A program made the position numbers and the translations under genes. The notes under the pieces were generated by a model. The model was not told where the DNA came from. It saw nothing but the letters and a program-made list of their open reading frames with translations, and did no database searches. Shown here one piece after another: positions 13,801 through 25,071 of a DNA stretch of 64,000 nucleotides. Within the stretch, counting starts at the first letter, position 1, and each line of letters starts with the position of its first letter. This stretch comes from Arthrinium phaeospermum (Eukaryota; Ascomycota; Sordariomycetes; Amphisphaeriales; Apiosporaceae). The DNA lies in the NCBI GenBank assembly GCA_006503535.1, contig QYRS01000003.1:2356001-2420000 (forward strand), written 5' to 3'.

Positions 13801-15320
13801 CGCTACCATGGTACCTCCTGCGACCCCCCTAGCAGGTTGACCCTGGCCCTGGTCGTCCTTACATTAACAGACCCTGAACTGCAACAAATGGGTCCAGTCA
13901 GTCACTGGCCTGGCTGTCCGGGGTAGCAGTAGCGTGGTACATGCACAGGGAGCGGCAGCAGGTAGCGAGTGGGACGATATGTAGACTGTCCATCCTTTAG
14001 GATGAATTAGCTGCAGGCCCAACCCGCGTCCCTGTTCGTTCTCCAATCCCAATCCAGTGCACTGCGTCGTCCCATGAAAGCCCAAAAGCCACACTCAATA
14101 TACACTCTGTCCCTGAATTTCCCTCGACGACCTCTCCTCCCCCTACTATACTCCTCCTAATAGACGACTCATATACACATCGTGGACCCGGCCGTCCCAA
14201 GAAGTTTGAAAGACCAACCGTCGCATCTAGTCCACCGTCCGTGTGCTCTCGACAATTTCCCCGTCTCCAGGTCCGACTCTCTGCCGGCTATCTCACTTGC
14301 TCCCCCACTATCATTGCTTTTCCTGCATGGTCGTTGAGACTCTCAAAGACCTTCCGACGACACAAGTGTCAGACCTGACTTGCGACTTACAGCGAGTATT
14401 GCGAAAGGGGGGAAAGATATTAGAGATTAAGAAAGCAATTGGCAACCGGAAGACCGAGCTGCCACGCCTTCCAAGGCTGCATGGGACGACGACATTTGGA
14501 ACTCGGCTCCTTCTATTAGTTATTCTCGACCCTCCCGTCCATCGGCTTGGCCTGCTTCTCGGGCTCTTGCTTCGACCTCCTCAGCTTGGCTTGGGAGACT
14601 TTGGTTTCTTGTTCGAACCGGCATATCATCGACAACGGGCTCCTTGCTTTGCACTGAGCTCTGAGCCTCCTAGAAGGAGCAGGCGGTGCCATTGCCACTC
14701 ACCGAGTGCGAAGGTTCAGACGGAAATCCTGCCGACGCAATTGACATGTAAGTGGGCTGCCGCATCAAGAACATGGATGCACGAAACCTCCGATCCATTT
14801 TCCTGCCGTCTGGTGGTACAAGGCCCATGATCTTGTGCTCTGCTGGGCCACGACCTATGACTGGTTTCCGAAACTCTGTACCAAGGGCATTCCCTGGTAT
14901 TTGAGCGACATGCTGCGATTTGTACCCCGTTTCGATCGCTCGTTCGTTCGACCAGAAGGGCCGGTAGTGTGGCCTTGATGAGCATTCCTGGTCATGTGCC
15001 CAACGTCTCACTTTGGCCAGCATCGCCAGCTGACCATCCCTCCCTTCATTCCAACATTTCGACTTGCACCCTTCTCCTGTCAACAAACGCGCAAGTTTTA
15101 TTGATCAAACAAGATACTGATGCGCTACTTGGTAGATATCCCCCCTATTGCTCTCCGAGAGAACCACCGGCTATAAGCAGCGAGTATAACTTGACTGGGC
15201 CACCAAGGTTTCTAAAGGTGCCACCGGCGACGCACTCAGGCTTGGGAACCAACAGCTGTTGAGTGTGACGCTGCCACCAGCACCCATGTTTTATTACAGG
15301 CGGGCTCAACGGCATTGATA
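7887..15320. other. 7.4 kb without a supportable gene, ahead of the RasGEF
   Basis: No frame here combines length, splice sites and recognisable protein content. Visible elements are a T/C-rich tract at about 8098-8160, a CA-rich run at about 12190-12227, and several TACCTACC/GGTAGGTA-type repeats, for example near 13403. The 3' end probably contains the RasGEF leader: a splice acceptor (TTATTACAG) ends at about 15300, just upstream of the ATG, so a 5' UTR intron or an upstream coding exon is possible. An unannotated noncoding RNA cannot be excluded. Confidence 0.4.
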
Positions 15321-18300
15321 ATGCACGACTACCAGGCTTACCGGGCGAGCCTTCGAGTGGCTCCTCTGGCCATCCAGAAGACTGATCAGGGCTCGGAGAG
15401 CGAAAGCTCTCAGGCGGCCGACGACGCTTCGCAGGTTTCCACGAACCTCTATGCAAACGACCACATTACTCCGCCATCGACCCCTGACGGCTCCGAAGAA
15501 GACATCGATGAGCAGCAAACCGCCGCGCGCCCCGTCTTCCATAATTTCTTGCGCGCCTTTTATCCCTTTCACCCAAACTTCGCGATTAGCGATTCAACCG
15601 TCACACTACCACTTAATGAAGGAGATGTAGTACTCGTCCACTCGATTCACACCAATGGTTGGGCAGATGGCACATTGCTGGTCACAGGAGCCAGAGGCTG
15701 GCTTCCTACCAACTACTGCGAAGCATACGACCCCGAGGAAATGCGAAACCTGCTGAAAGCTCTACTCAACTTTTGGGACTTATTACGAAGCACAGCTACC
15801 AACGATGGAGATATATTCGGCAACCAGGAGTTTATGAAGGGCATCATCGCTGGCGTGCGATTTCTCTTGGTACGTAGCAGCAAGCAGCATGCTTTCATAT
15901 TTGTCGATGTCGTACACCTGCGACAACCGCTAACGTCTATAACAGGAGCGAACAAATTGCCTCACGAGAGAAGCGTCAACAATACAGCGTAATGAAAGCT
16001 TGAGGCGTGGGCGCAAGTCCCTGCTCTCTGAGCTCTCGTCGCTTGTGAAGACGGCGAAGCGATTGCAGGAGACACTACGAACCTACCTCAGGGCCGATGA
16101 CAATGTCAATGAAATAATTGATGAGATGATCTTGAAAGCTTTCAAGATCGTTGTGAAAGGCGTCCGGTTTCTGGATGTCCTGGAAGAAGAGCGACGTCTG
16201 AGGGCGCCGCCAGCTGTGAACGTCATGGCGACCCTTGCCGAGGAAACGTATGTTCCACCGACGCCACCTGCAGAGTCGACTTCCACATTCAAGGATACGC
16301 ATGGCCAGGGGCAGGATGCAGGTTCCCGATCCGACGACAATTCGTTTCTAGCCGAGGGCGCACAAACAAGCGCATCGGCCAACAAGCGTTTGTCGTCTGT
16401 TTACTCACCCGTCAACGCTTCGGCCCATCGACTGTCGCAAGCCAGTCCCATGCGCGGGAACCGACTGTCGGCTACTATATCACATAGAGTGTCATTCGCC
16501 GGCACCTCCCCGTCAACTCAACAACAGGACCGTGTCTCAGAACGGCTGAACTCCAGCCATGATACCTTTTTGTCGTACCTGGGTTCCTTCATTGGCCGGT
16601 TGCACCTCCAGTCTCAATCCCGCCCGGAATTGGCGCTGGCCATCAAACAGTCCGCCACGTCCGGTGGTGAACTCTTTGCCGTGGTTGATACCGTTTGCCG
16701 ACATAGCAGCTTAGAATGCGAATCGCTGGACCAGGCTCGCACTGCTATGTTCGACCACATCCGAGACCTTGTTTACTCAGCTCGCGATATACTGAGCGCC
16801 GTTGACCCGGATGCAGAAGATATCATCATGCCTCACGACAACAGCCGGCTATTACTTGCTGCAACGGGGTGCGTCAAGGCGGCTGGCGAGTGCGTTGCAA
16901 AAACCAAGTGGGTGCTGGAGAGGATTGGCGACTTCGAATTCGAGGCCGAACAGACCGGCTTGGGGATCAGCTTGGAAGTGTTCGATAAGGTTTCTGAGAG
17001 CCGGCCGCAGACTCCAGAGACCTCAGTCACCCCAGTTTCCAAGGGCCCAGAAGCCACACCAGAAGTCAAGACACATTCAAGACAGTCCAGTCATCATCTG
17101 TCCCTAGACAAGCCTCTGCCCCAGATTCCTGTCCCCGACTCTCAGCCCGAAAAGAGGAACTCGGTGCAGATATCACCACCAGCCTCCAGACCGCAATCCA
17201 TGGTCGCTGGTGAAGATGTCCCCAGTCTGGCATCTTCGGTATCCTCGCTCAAACCTGTTCTGCCACCACTTCCAAGATTGAGAACGTCGATTTCCCTCGA
17301 TGATTCTTACAGTCCCATGACAGATTACTCGCATGATAGCGAATATCATAGCTCATTTCGGTCCGACACGACTTCGTCAAGTGCCGGATCGAACACCACA
17401 TATCTCAGCCGTGACTCAGAATCGAGCCTCGTATCTCAAGCCCCGACACGAGCCACAACCCCAGACTCTGCACTTGCACCCAGAGAACAGCCTTCCATGT
17501 CTGAACTCAGTGTGGCCTGTAGTACTGGGACAAGTGAGGAGGTTGACGATGTGGAGAACAAGCTGCTCGAAAAGACCTTTGCTCACGAGCTGATGTTCAA
17601 CAAGGAAGGCCATGTGACTGGTGGTTCCTTGCCCGCTCTCGTGGAACGTTTGACGACGCATGAATCTACCCCTGATGCTGTGTTTGTGTCTGCGTTCTAC
17701 TTGACATTCCGTCTTTTCTGTTCCCCTGCCAAATTTGCTGCAGCTCTGATCGAGCGATTTGAATACGTCGGGGAGTCGCTTCACATGGCAAGCCCTGTAC
17801 GCTTGCGAGTCTATAATGTAATGAAGGGGTGGTTGGAATCCCACTGGCGTGATTCCACCGATCGCGAGGCTCTTCCGGCTATCCGACATTTCGCTGAGTT
17901 CCAGCTTGGATCGTTGCTGCCATCTGCAGGCAAAAGGCTTATCGAGCTCGCGGATCGAGTTTCGTCGACGGACGGCTCCTTGGTGCCACGCTTAGTCTCG
18001 TCTATGGGGAAGACAAGCACATCCAGTGCTCTATACATACCTGCAGATGCACCGCTACCGAACCCAATCATTACCAAAAGTCAGCACAACCTCCTCAACA
18101 ACTGGAAGAGCGGGGGCGCCTCGCCATGCGTACTCGATTTTGAGCCCTTGGAGGTTGCACGTCAGCTGACTTTGAAACAAATGACCATATTTTGTTCAAT
18201 CCTACCAGAAGAACTTCTTGGTTCTCAATGGATGAAGAATGGCGGAGCTGACTCGCCCAACGTCAAGGCGATGTCCGGTCTGTCAACAGACGTATCCAAT

Positions 18301-19017
18301 GTTGTTGCCGACACCATTCTTCAGCACTCCGATGTGAAGAAGCGAGCTGCTATCATCAAGCAGTGGATCAAGGTTGCGCATCAGTGCTTGCAACTCAACA
18401 ACTATGATGGACTCATGGCTATTATTTGTAGCTTAAACAGCTCCATCATCAGCCGCCTGAGGAAGACGTGGGAGTTCGTGAGCCCCAAGCGGCGCGAGAT
18501 GCTTCAGGCATTGCAAACCATCGTGGAGCCATCAAACAACAACAAGGTGCTCCGGGCCCGTCTGCAGGGGCATGTCCCCCCTTGCTTGCCATTCCTGGGC
18601 ATGTTCTTGACGGACTTGACCTTTGTAGACATTGGAAACCCTGCCACGAAGCAATTACCGGGCGCCGGTAACGATGAGCACGGATTGACGGTGGTCAATT
18701 TCGACAAACACACCCGTACAGCCAAGATTATCGGGGAGCTGCAGAGGTTCCAAATTCCGTACAGGCTGACCGAGGTTGCGGATTTGCAGGAATGGCTGCA
18801 ATCCGAAATCACCCGTGTCAAAGAAAGCGAACAAGGCACGTCGCAAATAACCTATTATCGCAAGAGCTTGCTGCTGGAGCCTCGGGAAAACACTCTGAAG
18901 ACTCCGGTGGAAGCTCCTACTGCCCATGGCCAGGCCACCCACGGCCAAAAGGCCGATATATTCAGTTGGATGACGAGAGATAGGGGGCAGCAGAGCCACG
19001 CTGCTGTAGCCATCTAA
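15321..19017 (+). CDS. Cdc25-type Ras guanine nucleotide exchange factor (SH3, RasGEF-N, RasGEF)
   Basis: Exons 15321-15869 and 15946-19017 join in frame to 1206 aa. Family role: such proteins load GTP onto Ras at the plasma membrane and so activate cAMP/MAPK signalling. Residues about 75-137 look like an SH3 domain (LNEGDVVLV, GWADGTL, GWLPTNYCE). Residues about 290-700 are Ser/Pro-rich and probably disordered. RasGEF-N follows near residue 728 (FAHELMF, TFRLFCSPAKF) and the catalytic domain from about 914 to 1150, with LTLKQMTIFCSILPEEL, NNYDGLMAIICSLNSS and PCLPFLGMFLTDL. The order matches yeast Cdc25 and its filamentous homologues. The first ATG after an apparent acceptor at about 15300 was taken as the start; an extra upstream exon is possible. 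Confidence 0.9.
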
Positions 19018-22000
19018 TCCCGATTGTCCATCGTCATTTACACAGCACGCACCTCTACGCCACATCCCCGACCTCCTTGTTTTTACTCATTTTTGTCTAT
19101 TGATACCCCATCGTTTTTACGGTTATTTGGAATGGGTTAAGGAGCTCATGGGATTTTGCATTACGGCCTGCTGGTTATTTTTTGTTTTCCGGGTGCAGGG
19201 ATTCGAAAAAAGAAAACCCTAAAGGGGTTTGGCGTCAGGTTTCATCAGTGTGCAACGATCACGCAAGTATGAGAGAGCCCGGTTCTTTACGAAGAGTACG
19301 CTTGCTTGTTGGGCTATGTTGAGTCCAATCCCGGAGTTGGGTTGTTGTGTATGAGATGTCATTCGGAGCTCCTTCCCCCTTTTTTTGAATACCCAGGGAC
19401 GGGGCTCGGAAAGCACTTGGGATGGCTCTCCAAGTAAAGCTGGCGAGCAATTGTGACTAGCCGTTGGCTTCTAGATATATATCTTTCAACAGGCGGGCAA
19501 CAAAGGTCAGGATTGCGCTTATTGTATAATCTCTCGAAAGATGTTAGGGAAAGCTTGGAGGAAGTCGCGGAAAGGGCGACGTATATCAAAATATTCCCAT
19601 GACATATTTATGAAAAGGAGGTTTTCTCAAGACAGACAGACGCATTAGTACTCAAGCTCGGTGATAGGATTCAACGAGGAATGAGAGGTGTAAACCAGGA
19701 ATACAAGGTGGTTGGATTACGAACTCCTCGTTGAGAGGATTACCTAGAATAATTGATTACTATCCCTGGGTCTCTTTTTCCAATACTGTTAGCATGATCT
19801 GGTTGACCAACTACGTGACAGTATCCGAGTAGGAAAGGAGCAAGGAGGCTGAGGCGAAGCTGCTGACAAAGGGTTGGGGCGAGTCGGAGCCGCCAGTGAG
19901 TTAAGTTGGTTCTACGGGGGGTACTGTAATGTGTACAGTAGTGCTTCTGATGGCGCTGCACAGCCGTTGGGAGCTGGGACGCTCGCTTACTTGCTCGCCC
20001 ACGTGCATGAGTGTGTCCTGGATCCACTCCTCTCCGGAGCAAAGTGGAAACCGAGACCTCGGTAGCGATGCAAGCAAGGTATGGCATCCGTCTTTGCGGG
20101 ACCCAGGTGACCGGGTAGTCTGTAGTGGCCAGTAGTAGTTGGGCCCGGGGCTTTGGATTGATGGATGTCCCTGTCAAAAGCAGAACAACAGTCATCCTCA
20201 TCGTCCATCCTGTCGGCCGGCCTAGGTCGGTTCATAAGGCTCCAGGGCAGGCTGTGGCTATCATACGTTATGACTGAGTTACACATGCACATGCGACTTG
20301 CTGTTGTGCACCCGTATTCCAATGCGAGGCACGGGAAGAGGGGGGCTCAGAAGACGCTACCGACCTGCAAGTCCGATGGCTTGTTTCTTTCGACCGAGTA
20401 TGTGCCACCGGGTAGGTTAGGTTAGGTAGTACCTAAGGTTACGGGGACGGGACGATCCAATCTTATTCGTTCAGCTCAATTGGAGATGGATGTAACCTCG
20501 CAGGTCATTCCTTCCACAGTCAGCTCAGGTCAAGCCCCTGGGTAGCATGTAAGAAAGTGCTTAGGTGCGTGTTTAGAGCCTTATCACTTGTAATACGACG
20601 CAGTACGACGACGACGGTGGGAGCAAGTATATTTGATATAGAATATGCAGGAAAAGGAACTGCTGATAGGCATTGATGGCCTGACCCCAGCGCATTCTCG
20701 TTTATTACCCGGGTTACAATGTTCATCATCGTGTAGGTTAAGCGAAGGAAACGGGGAGATGGGCGGGTTCGGCAGTCTACATGCACGTACCTTTCAACCG
20801 TCAATTGCCGTCTCGTATTTTACATCTTCCACGGCGCATCTGCAGTCAGTTGTTTGCGACAAGACTCTCGTGTTTGCTTTGGTGCATTTCGCCTCATGTC
20901 AGCCCCGAGCCGTTGATGCGAGAGAGCAACAACATACGATGATAAGAGTCGAGAGGTCGTGCAAGGCCCGCTGTGGAGAAGTGCTCTATGATTAGAAAGA
21001 TCAGTCGATTGATTGAGTCTCCGAGACAACCCACCTCAACCATGGTCTTTGAGCTGCTGGGCGTTCAATCAATGGCGGTCGGTGGATTTCGCAACCCGTT
21101 AGAGCTGGAGGGACCAACGGGCGCACGTTACGTTACATGGGGGAGGCTTTTATCAATGTCGAGTCTTGAGCCTAAGTAGAGCTCTAGTAGGCGCATGGAC
21201 CGTGTGCGATATGTAGGTATATGCAGGTGGGTGCTACCTGGCTCGGGTCTAGACGACGACGACTGACACGAACAAATATGATAATGTCTTGTCGAGCAAA
21301 ACCTTGGAGGAAAGGGCCCCCGCCGCTTCTTCAGTGGCCGTTTTTCTTCATTGGTAGGATAGGCGGGCTCCTTCCTAATCGGACCCCCGAACGGAATGCT
21401 TCCCCAGCTTCGCCTAGCCAATTGCTTTATCAGGGTGGGAACTGGGGGGTCTCGTGACGGGGGTGCTTGCAAGCCAATCAGACAGATCTATTCGGCCCGG
21501 CAGAGCTCGAGAGTCTGGGGTGGTGGCCTGTTAGCTCACCCATCCCCCTGCTCCCCTTATCTTTAAACGTGATCATTTTCATATCCTTGTTGTGGGCAAT
21601 TTTTCACGTATTTCGCGTACTGTATCGCATGGGCAGCAACCAGCTCGTACAGATCTGGGCAGTGATATCGAGCAAAGCTGCGATTGATTCTGTCTAGGAC
21701 GAAGTAAGGAGAAAATAAGGATAGAACTATGGCGTATTGTGGGTAAGGAATCATACAGCCTGTTTCCGTTATCCTCCAAGTTGAATGGGTTTTCTTCTTG
21801 CAAACCTGAATCCCATGTTCTGTTAGCGGCCGTATGCTGTAGCTAGCGCACATTTCCATTCCTTCAATGCTTACCTTACTTGTTTACCTTGTACTGTGCT
21901 GTGCTGTGCCGGGTCTGGCGGGCAGGCGGGCAGTCTCTCATTAGTGCTGTCTGTTTTTAGCTGTCATGGCCTATGCATTTGATCCTGTTCGTACGTACTG

Positions 22001-22730
22001 GATCGATCATGTTGATCAAATCCAACTTCGTATTGGGCCAAGCCTTCTCGCTCCAAGGCTAAGAGGAGGTGACCGGCGATGATGGCAGTGTGTGTCACGT
22101 AGTGGGCATCCCTCGTGCTCCTGGGCCTCGCGCGACCTCCCTTGGATTGCTACCTTGCTTCCCTGACATCTGCAGATACTCGCGCCGCGTCCAGCCATCT
22201 GGGGTGACATTGGTGATTGGACCCCTGGAAGGCCCTAGTATGTCGATCCTTCCAATTGATCGTATCGTAACAATTGAACCGTCCATCCACTCGGCTCAGC
22301 TCGTCCCCCAGGTAGATGAATGTACAGTAGCACAAGCCTGGACCCTAATCTGCCGGCCTGCTCTCCGGCTTGATTTTCCATATTACCCTTCTTCCTCCCT
22401 TCGCCTCACCGCTTGGGCGCTCTCTCTTATTTTTGTTCCCATTGAAGCAAGCTGTTGCATACCAGCGCCGCACTTGTCATCAAGTCCTTACCTACGGGTA
22501 GGAAAGCAATTGGAGCTACCCCTCCTTCACTCCGGCAAAGGTTCCGATAGCCAATTCGTTCATACATCACACCCATGCAAATTTGTAGTTTGCACTCTAG
22601 CTACATACATACCTAACCTGGTAAACATCGCGGCGAAACCACGCTCACTCGATCCACGCTCTGAGGAGTGAAGAGACAGCATTCTGCGAAAACAACAAAA
22701 CCGACAACTGAATAGAACCTCGCCATCACC
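19018..22730. other. Gene-free stretch between RasGEF and UNC93-like gene
   Basis: The first 100-300 bases are the RasGEF 3' UTR and the last few hundred the leader of the next gene. A GGTTAGGTTAGGT run lies near 20412 and a GTGCTGTGCTGTGC run near 21893. A 200-codon frame at 22069-22671 has no family resemblance or splice context and falls in the presumed leader. Confidence 0.45.
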
Positions 22731-24361
22731 ATGGCCTCCGCAAAAGAGACGGGCGTCGAGTCCTCGGGCCCCGCGTCCGATTCCCCAGCAGCTACTAACG
22801 GTCCCATCACCCGTCCGGCGGGCTGGCAATACAAGACTTTTAAGGTGGGCAAGATGGAATTGTGGTATGCCTCTCCCAAGGTGCAGCTTTTCATGGTCTC
22901 AATGGTCTGCTTCCTGTGCCCGGGCATGTTCAATGCGCTACAGGGTCTCGGTGGTGGTGGTCAGCTCGACACCACGGCCAACGACCGCGCCAACGTGGCC
23001 CTGTACTCGACCTTTGCCGTCATTGGTTTCTTCTCTGGGACCTTCGCAAATCGGCTTGGCCTCCGCCTGACCATGAGTTTCGGTGGTTTGGGCTACTGCA
23101 TCTACTCGGCCAGTTTTCTCAGCTACAGCCACACCGAGAACATGGGTTTCGTCATCTTCGCAGGCGCCTTCCTCGGTGTATGCGCCGGCTTGCTCTGGGC
23201 CGGCCAGGGTGCCATCATGATGTCTTACCCGCCAGAGAAGAGCAAGGGTCGTTACATCAGCTGGTTTTGGATCATCTTCAACCTTGGTGCTGTTATTGGC
23301 AGCTTGATCCCGCTAGCTCAGAATGCCAACAACACTGCTGGCCCCGTGACGGACGGTACCTACGTCGCCTTCATTGTTCTTATGGTAGCGGGTGCTGTTT
23401 TGGCCCTGTTCCTCTGCGACGCCGACAAGGTCCAGCGAGAGGACGGCTCCCGCGTCATTCTCATGAAGAACCCGTCGTGGCAATCGGAACTCGTCGGCCT
23501 GTGGGACACGATACGCCTGGCACCCTGGATCGTATTGTTATTCCCCATGTTCTTCGCCTCCAACATCTTCTACACCTACCAGCAAAACGGGCTCAACGCC
23601 GCGGCCTTCAACACGCGCACTCGTGCTCTCAACAGCTTGCTATACTGGCTGGCGCAGATCTTTGGCGCCGTCATCTTCGGATATGCGCTCGACTTCCCCA
23701 AGATGCGCCGATCCATTCGCGCCAAGGCTTCCTTGATCCTCCTCTTTGCGCTTACCTTCGCCATCTGGGGTGGGGGATACGCATGGCAGAAAAAGCAGCC
23801 CACCCGGGCCTGGACCAAGGCCAACCCCGACAAAGTCTACTTAGCCGACTGGACTGACGGTGGCGAGCTTTTCATCGGCCCCATGTTCCTCTACATATTT
23901 TACGGTTTCTACGATGCTTGCTGGCAGACCTCGATTTACTGGTAAGCTATACGGTGTGTGCTCCTTCAGCAGTACCATGAACTAATGCGGGATCAGGTAC
24001 ATGGGCGCCCTCTCCAACTCGGGCCGCAAGACTGCCAACCTGGCTGGTTTCTACAAGGGAATTCAGTCGGCTGGCGCCGCCATCTTTTGGCGTTTGCACG
24101 ATCTGGGTATTGAGGAGATGACATTGCTGGGTGCCACTGTAGGTCGACCCGATCTCCGTTCTCTGCGTTGCGATATGTACTGACCGATCAATCTAGTGGG
24201 GAATTCTGGCCGGGTCTTTACTGGTGGCCGGGCCTGTCATCTGGATGCGAATCAAGGATACGACGGCGCTGGAGGAGGACTTGAAGTTCAGCGACGAGAC
24301 TATCGAGGATGTTGCGCCGACGGCAGTGATTGAGCACGAGCGCAAGGTCGAGACTGCCTAA
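22731..24361 (+). CDS. UNC93-like (DUF895-type) major-facilitator membrane protein
   Basis: Exons 22731-23941, 23997-24138 and 24197-24361 join to 505 aa. The protein has a hydrophilic N-tail of about 50 residues, then many hydrophobic helices. The first helix region (MVCFLCPGMFNALQGLGGGG) and the conserved SYPPEKSKGRYISWFWIIF segment are typical of fungal UNC93-like proteins, a branch of the major facilitator superfamily. Known family members are mostly of unknown substrate; animal UNC93 regulates channels or receptors. The second intron uses GTAGGT, a less common donor, but the flanking reading frame is continuous across it. The acidic C-terminus is cytoplasmic by prediction. A transport role is an inference from the fold. 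Confidence 0.88.
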
Positions 24362-24616
24362 TTTAGAGCGGCATATTAATTCAGAGACAGAGACAGAGTC
24401 CAAAGTAAGGCTTAATTTACAGGACCGAGAACATCGAAGGAAAAACATTGGGATATATGATTAGCAAAGGTGTTGTCATGTGCGATTACTACGACCATGA
24501 GTAATGACATCCGAGTTTCCAAGCTACCTACCTACCTCTTTTCAACTGCCATGACGATCTGTCGAGTATTTTTGGGCTGTCGTCCCACTCTTGGCATGTG
24601 GACATATGCACGAACA

Positions 24617-24622
24617 CCTCGG
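24617..24622 (+). promoter_or_regulatory. Possible FarA/FarB site CCTCGG upstream of citrate synthase
   Basis: CCTCGG is the core bound by the fatty-acid regulators FarA and FarB, which control beta-oxidation and peroxisomal genes in Aspergillus. It lies about 450 bp before the citrate synthase ATG. A hexamer this short also occurs by chance, so it matters only together with the second copy. Confidence 0.3.
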
Positions 24623-24893
24623 CTGGAGATGTCTCAGGAAACACATTGTGATCAGAGGTAGTCAACCCAACCAAATTCAAAGGCAGTGGTTTGGCCGACT
24701 TAATTGGCCACTCTGCCTTTTGCCTATTTCCTCAATACACGTTGGACAAGTAAGAAGTAGCTGGCCCAGCATCGTGTCGCATCGTGGTACTTGTACCCGT
24801 CGTCAAGTCCCGTTGTTATCCGGCATGAAGCACATGGGCCCGTCGGATAAGCCTGGGCGCTAGCCCGATGCGGTAAGATTGACACCCCTGATA

Positions 24894-24899
24894 CCGAGG
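24894..24899 (-). promoter_or_regulatory. Possible FarA/FarB site (CCGAGG, reverse of CCTCGG)
   Basis: This is the second copy of the same core, in reverse orientation, about 173 bp before the citrate synthase ATG, a usual distance for a fungal activator site. It fits a gene whose product ends in a peroxisomal targeting signal. Confidence 0.35.
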
Positions 24900-25071
24900 C
24901 ATCGTAGCTTCATCCTAGAGCAATCCTCCGGACTCATCATATCATCAGCTTACGACTACCTTTTCATCACATTTTCCAAGAGAAAAGAGTCCTTATTTCA
25001 TCTCCATCAAGATATCTAAAACGCCTGCTTCATTGTAATCTCTGTCTACTGTGTTCGTGTACGATAGGATA

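Larger units (their letters stand above)
24362..25071. other. Intergenic region and promoter of the peroxisomal citrate synthase
   Basis: There is no gene in this 710 bp. It holds the UNC93-like 3' UTR and the citrate synthase promoter, with two FarA/FarB-type core hexamers listed separately. Confidence 0.6.

Noticed and set aside
14243..14830. 195-codon plus-strand frame before the RasGEF
   Set aside because: Leu/Pro/Arg-rich low-information translation with no splice link to the RasGEF exons.
20408..20445. Telomere-like GGTTAGGTTAGGT run
   Set aside because: Only about two units, and TTAGGT rather than TTAGGG; such motifs recur elsewhere in the window as TACCTACC-type runs.
22069..22671. 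200-codon plus-strand frame before the UNC93-like gene
   Set aside because: No domain, no splice context, and it lies in the presumed promoter/leader.
22862..23857. 331-codon plus-strand frame in another phase
   Set aside because: Out-of-frame shadow of the UNC93-like gene; His/Arg-rich artefact.
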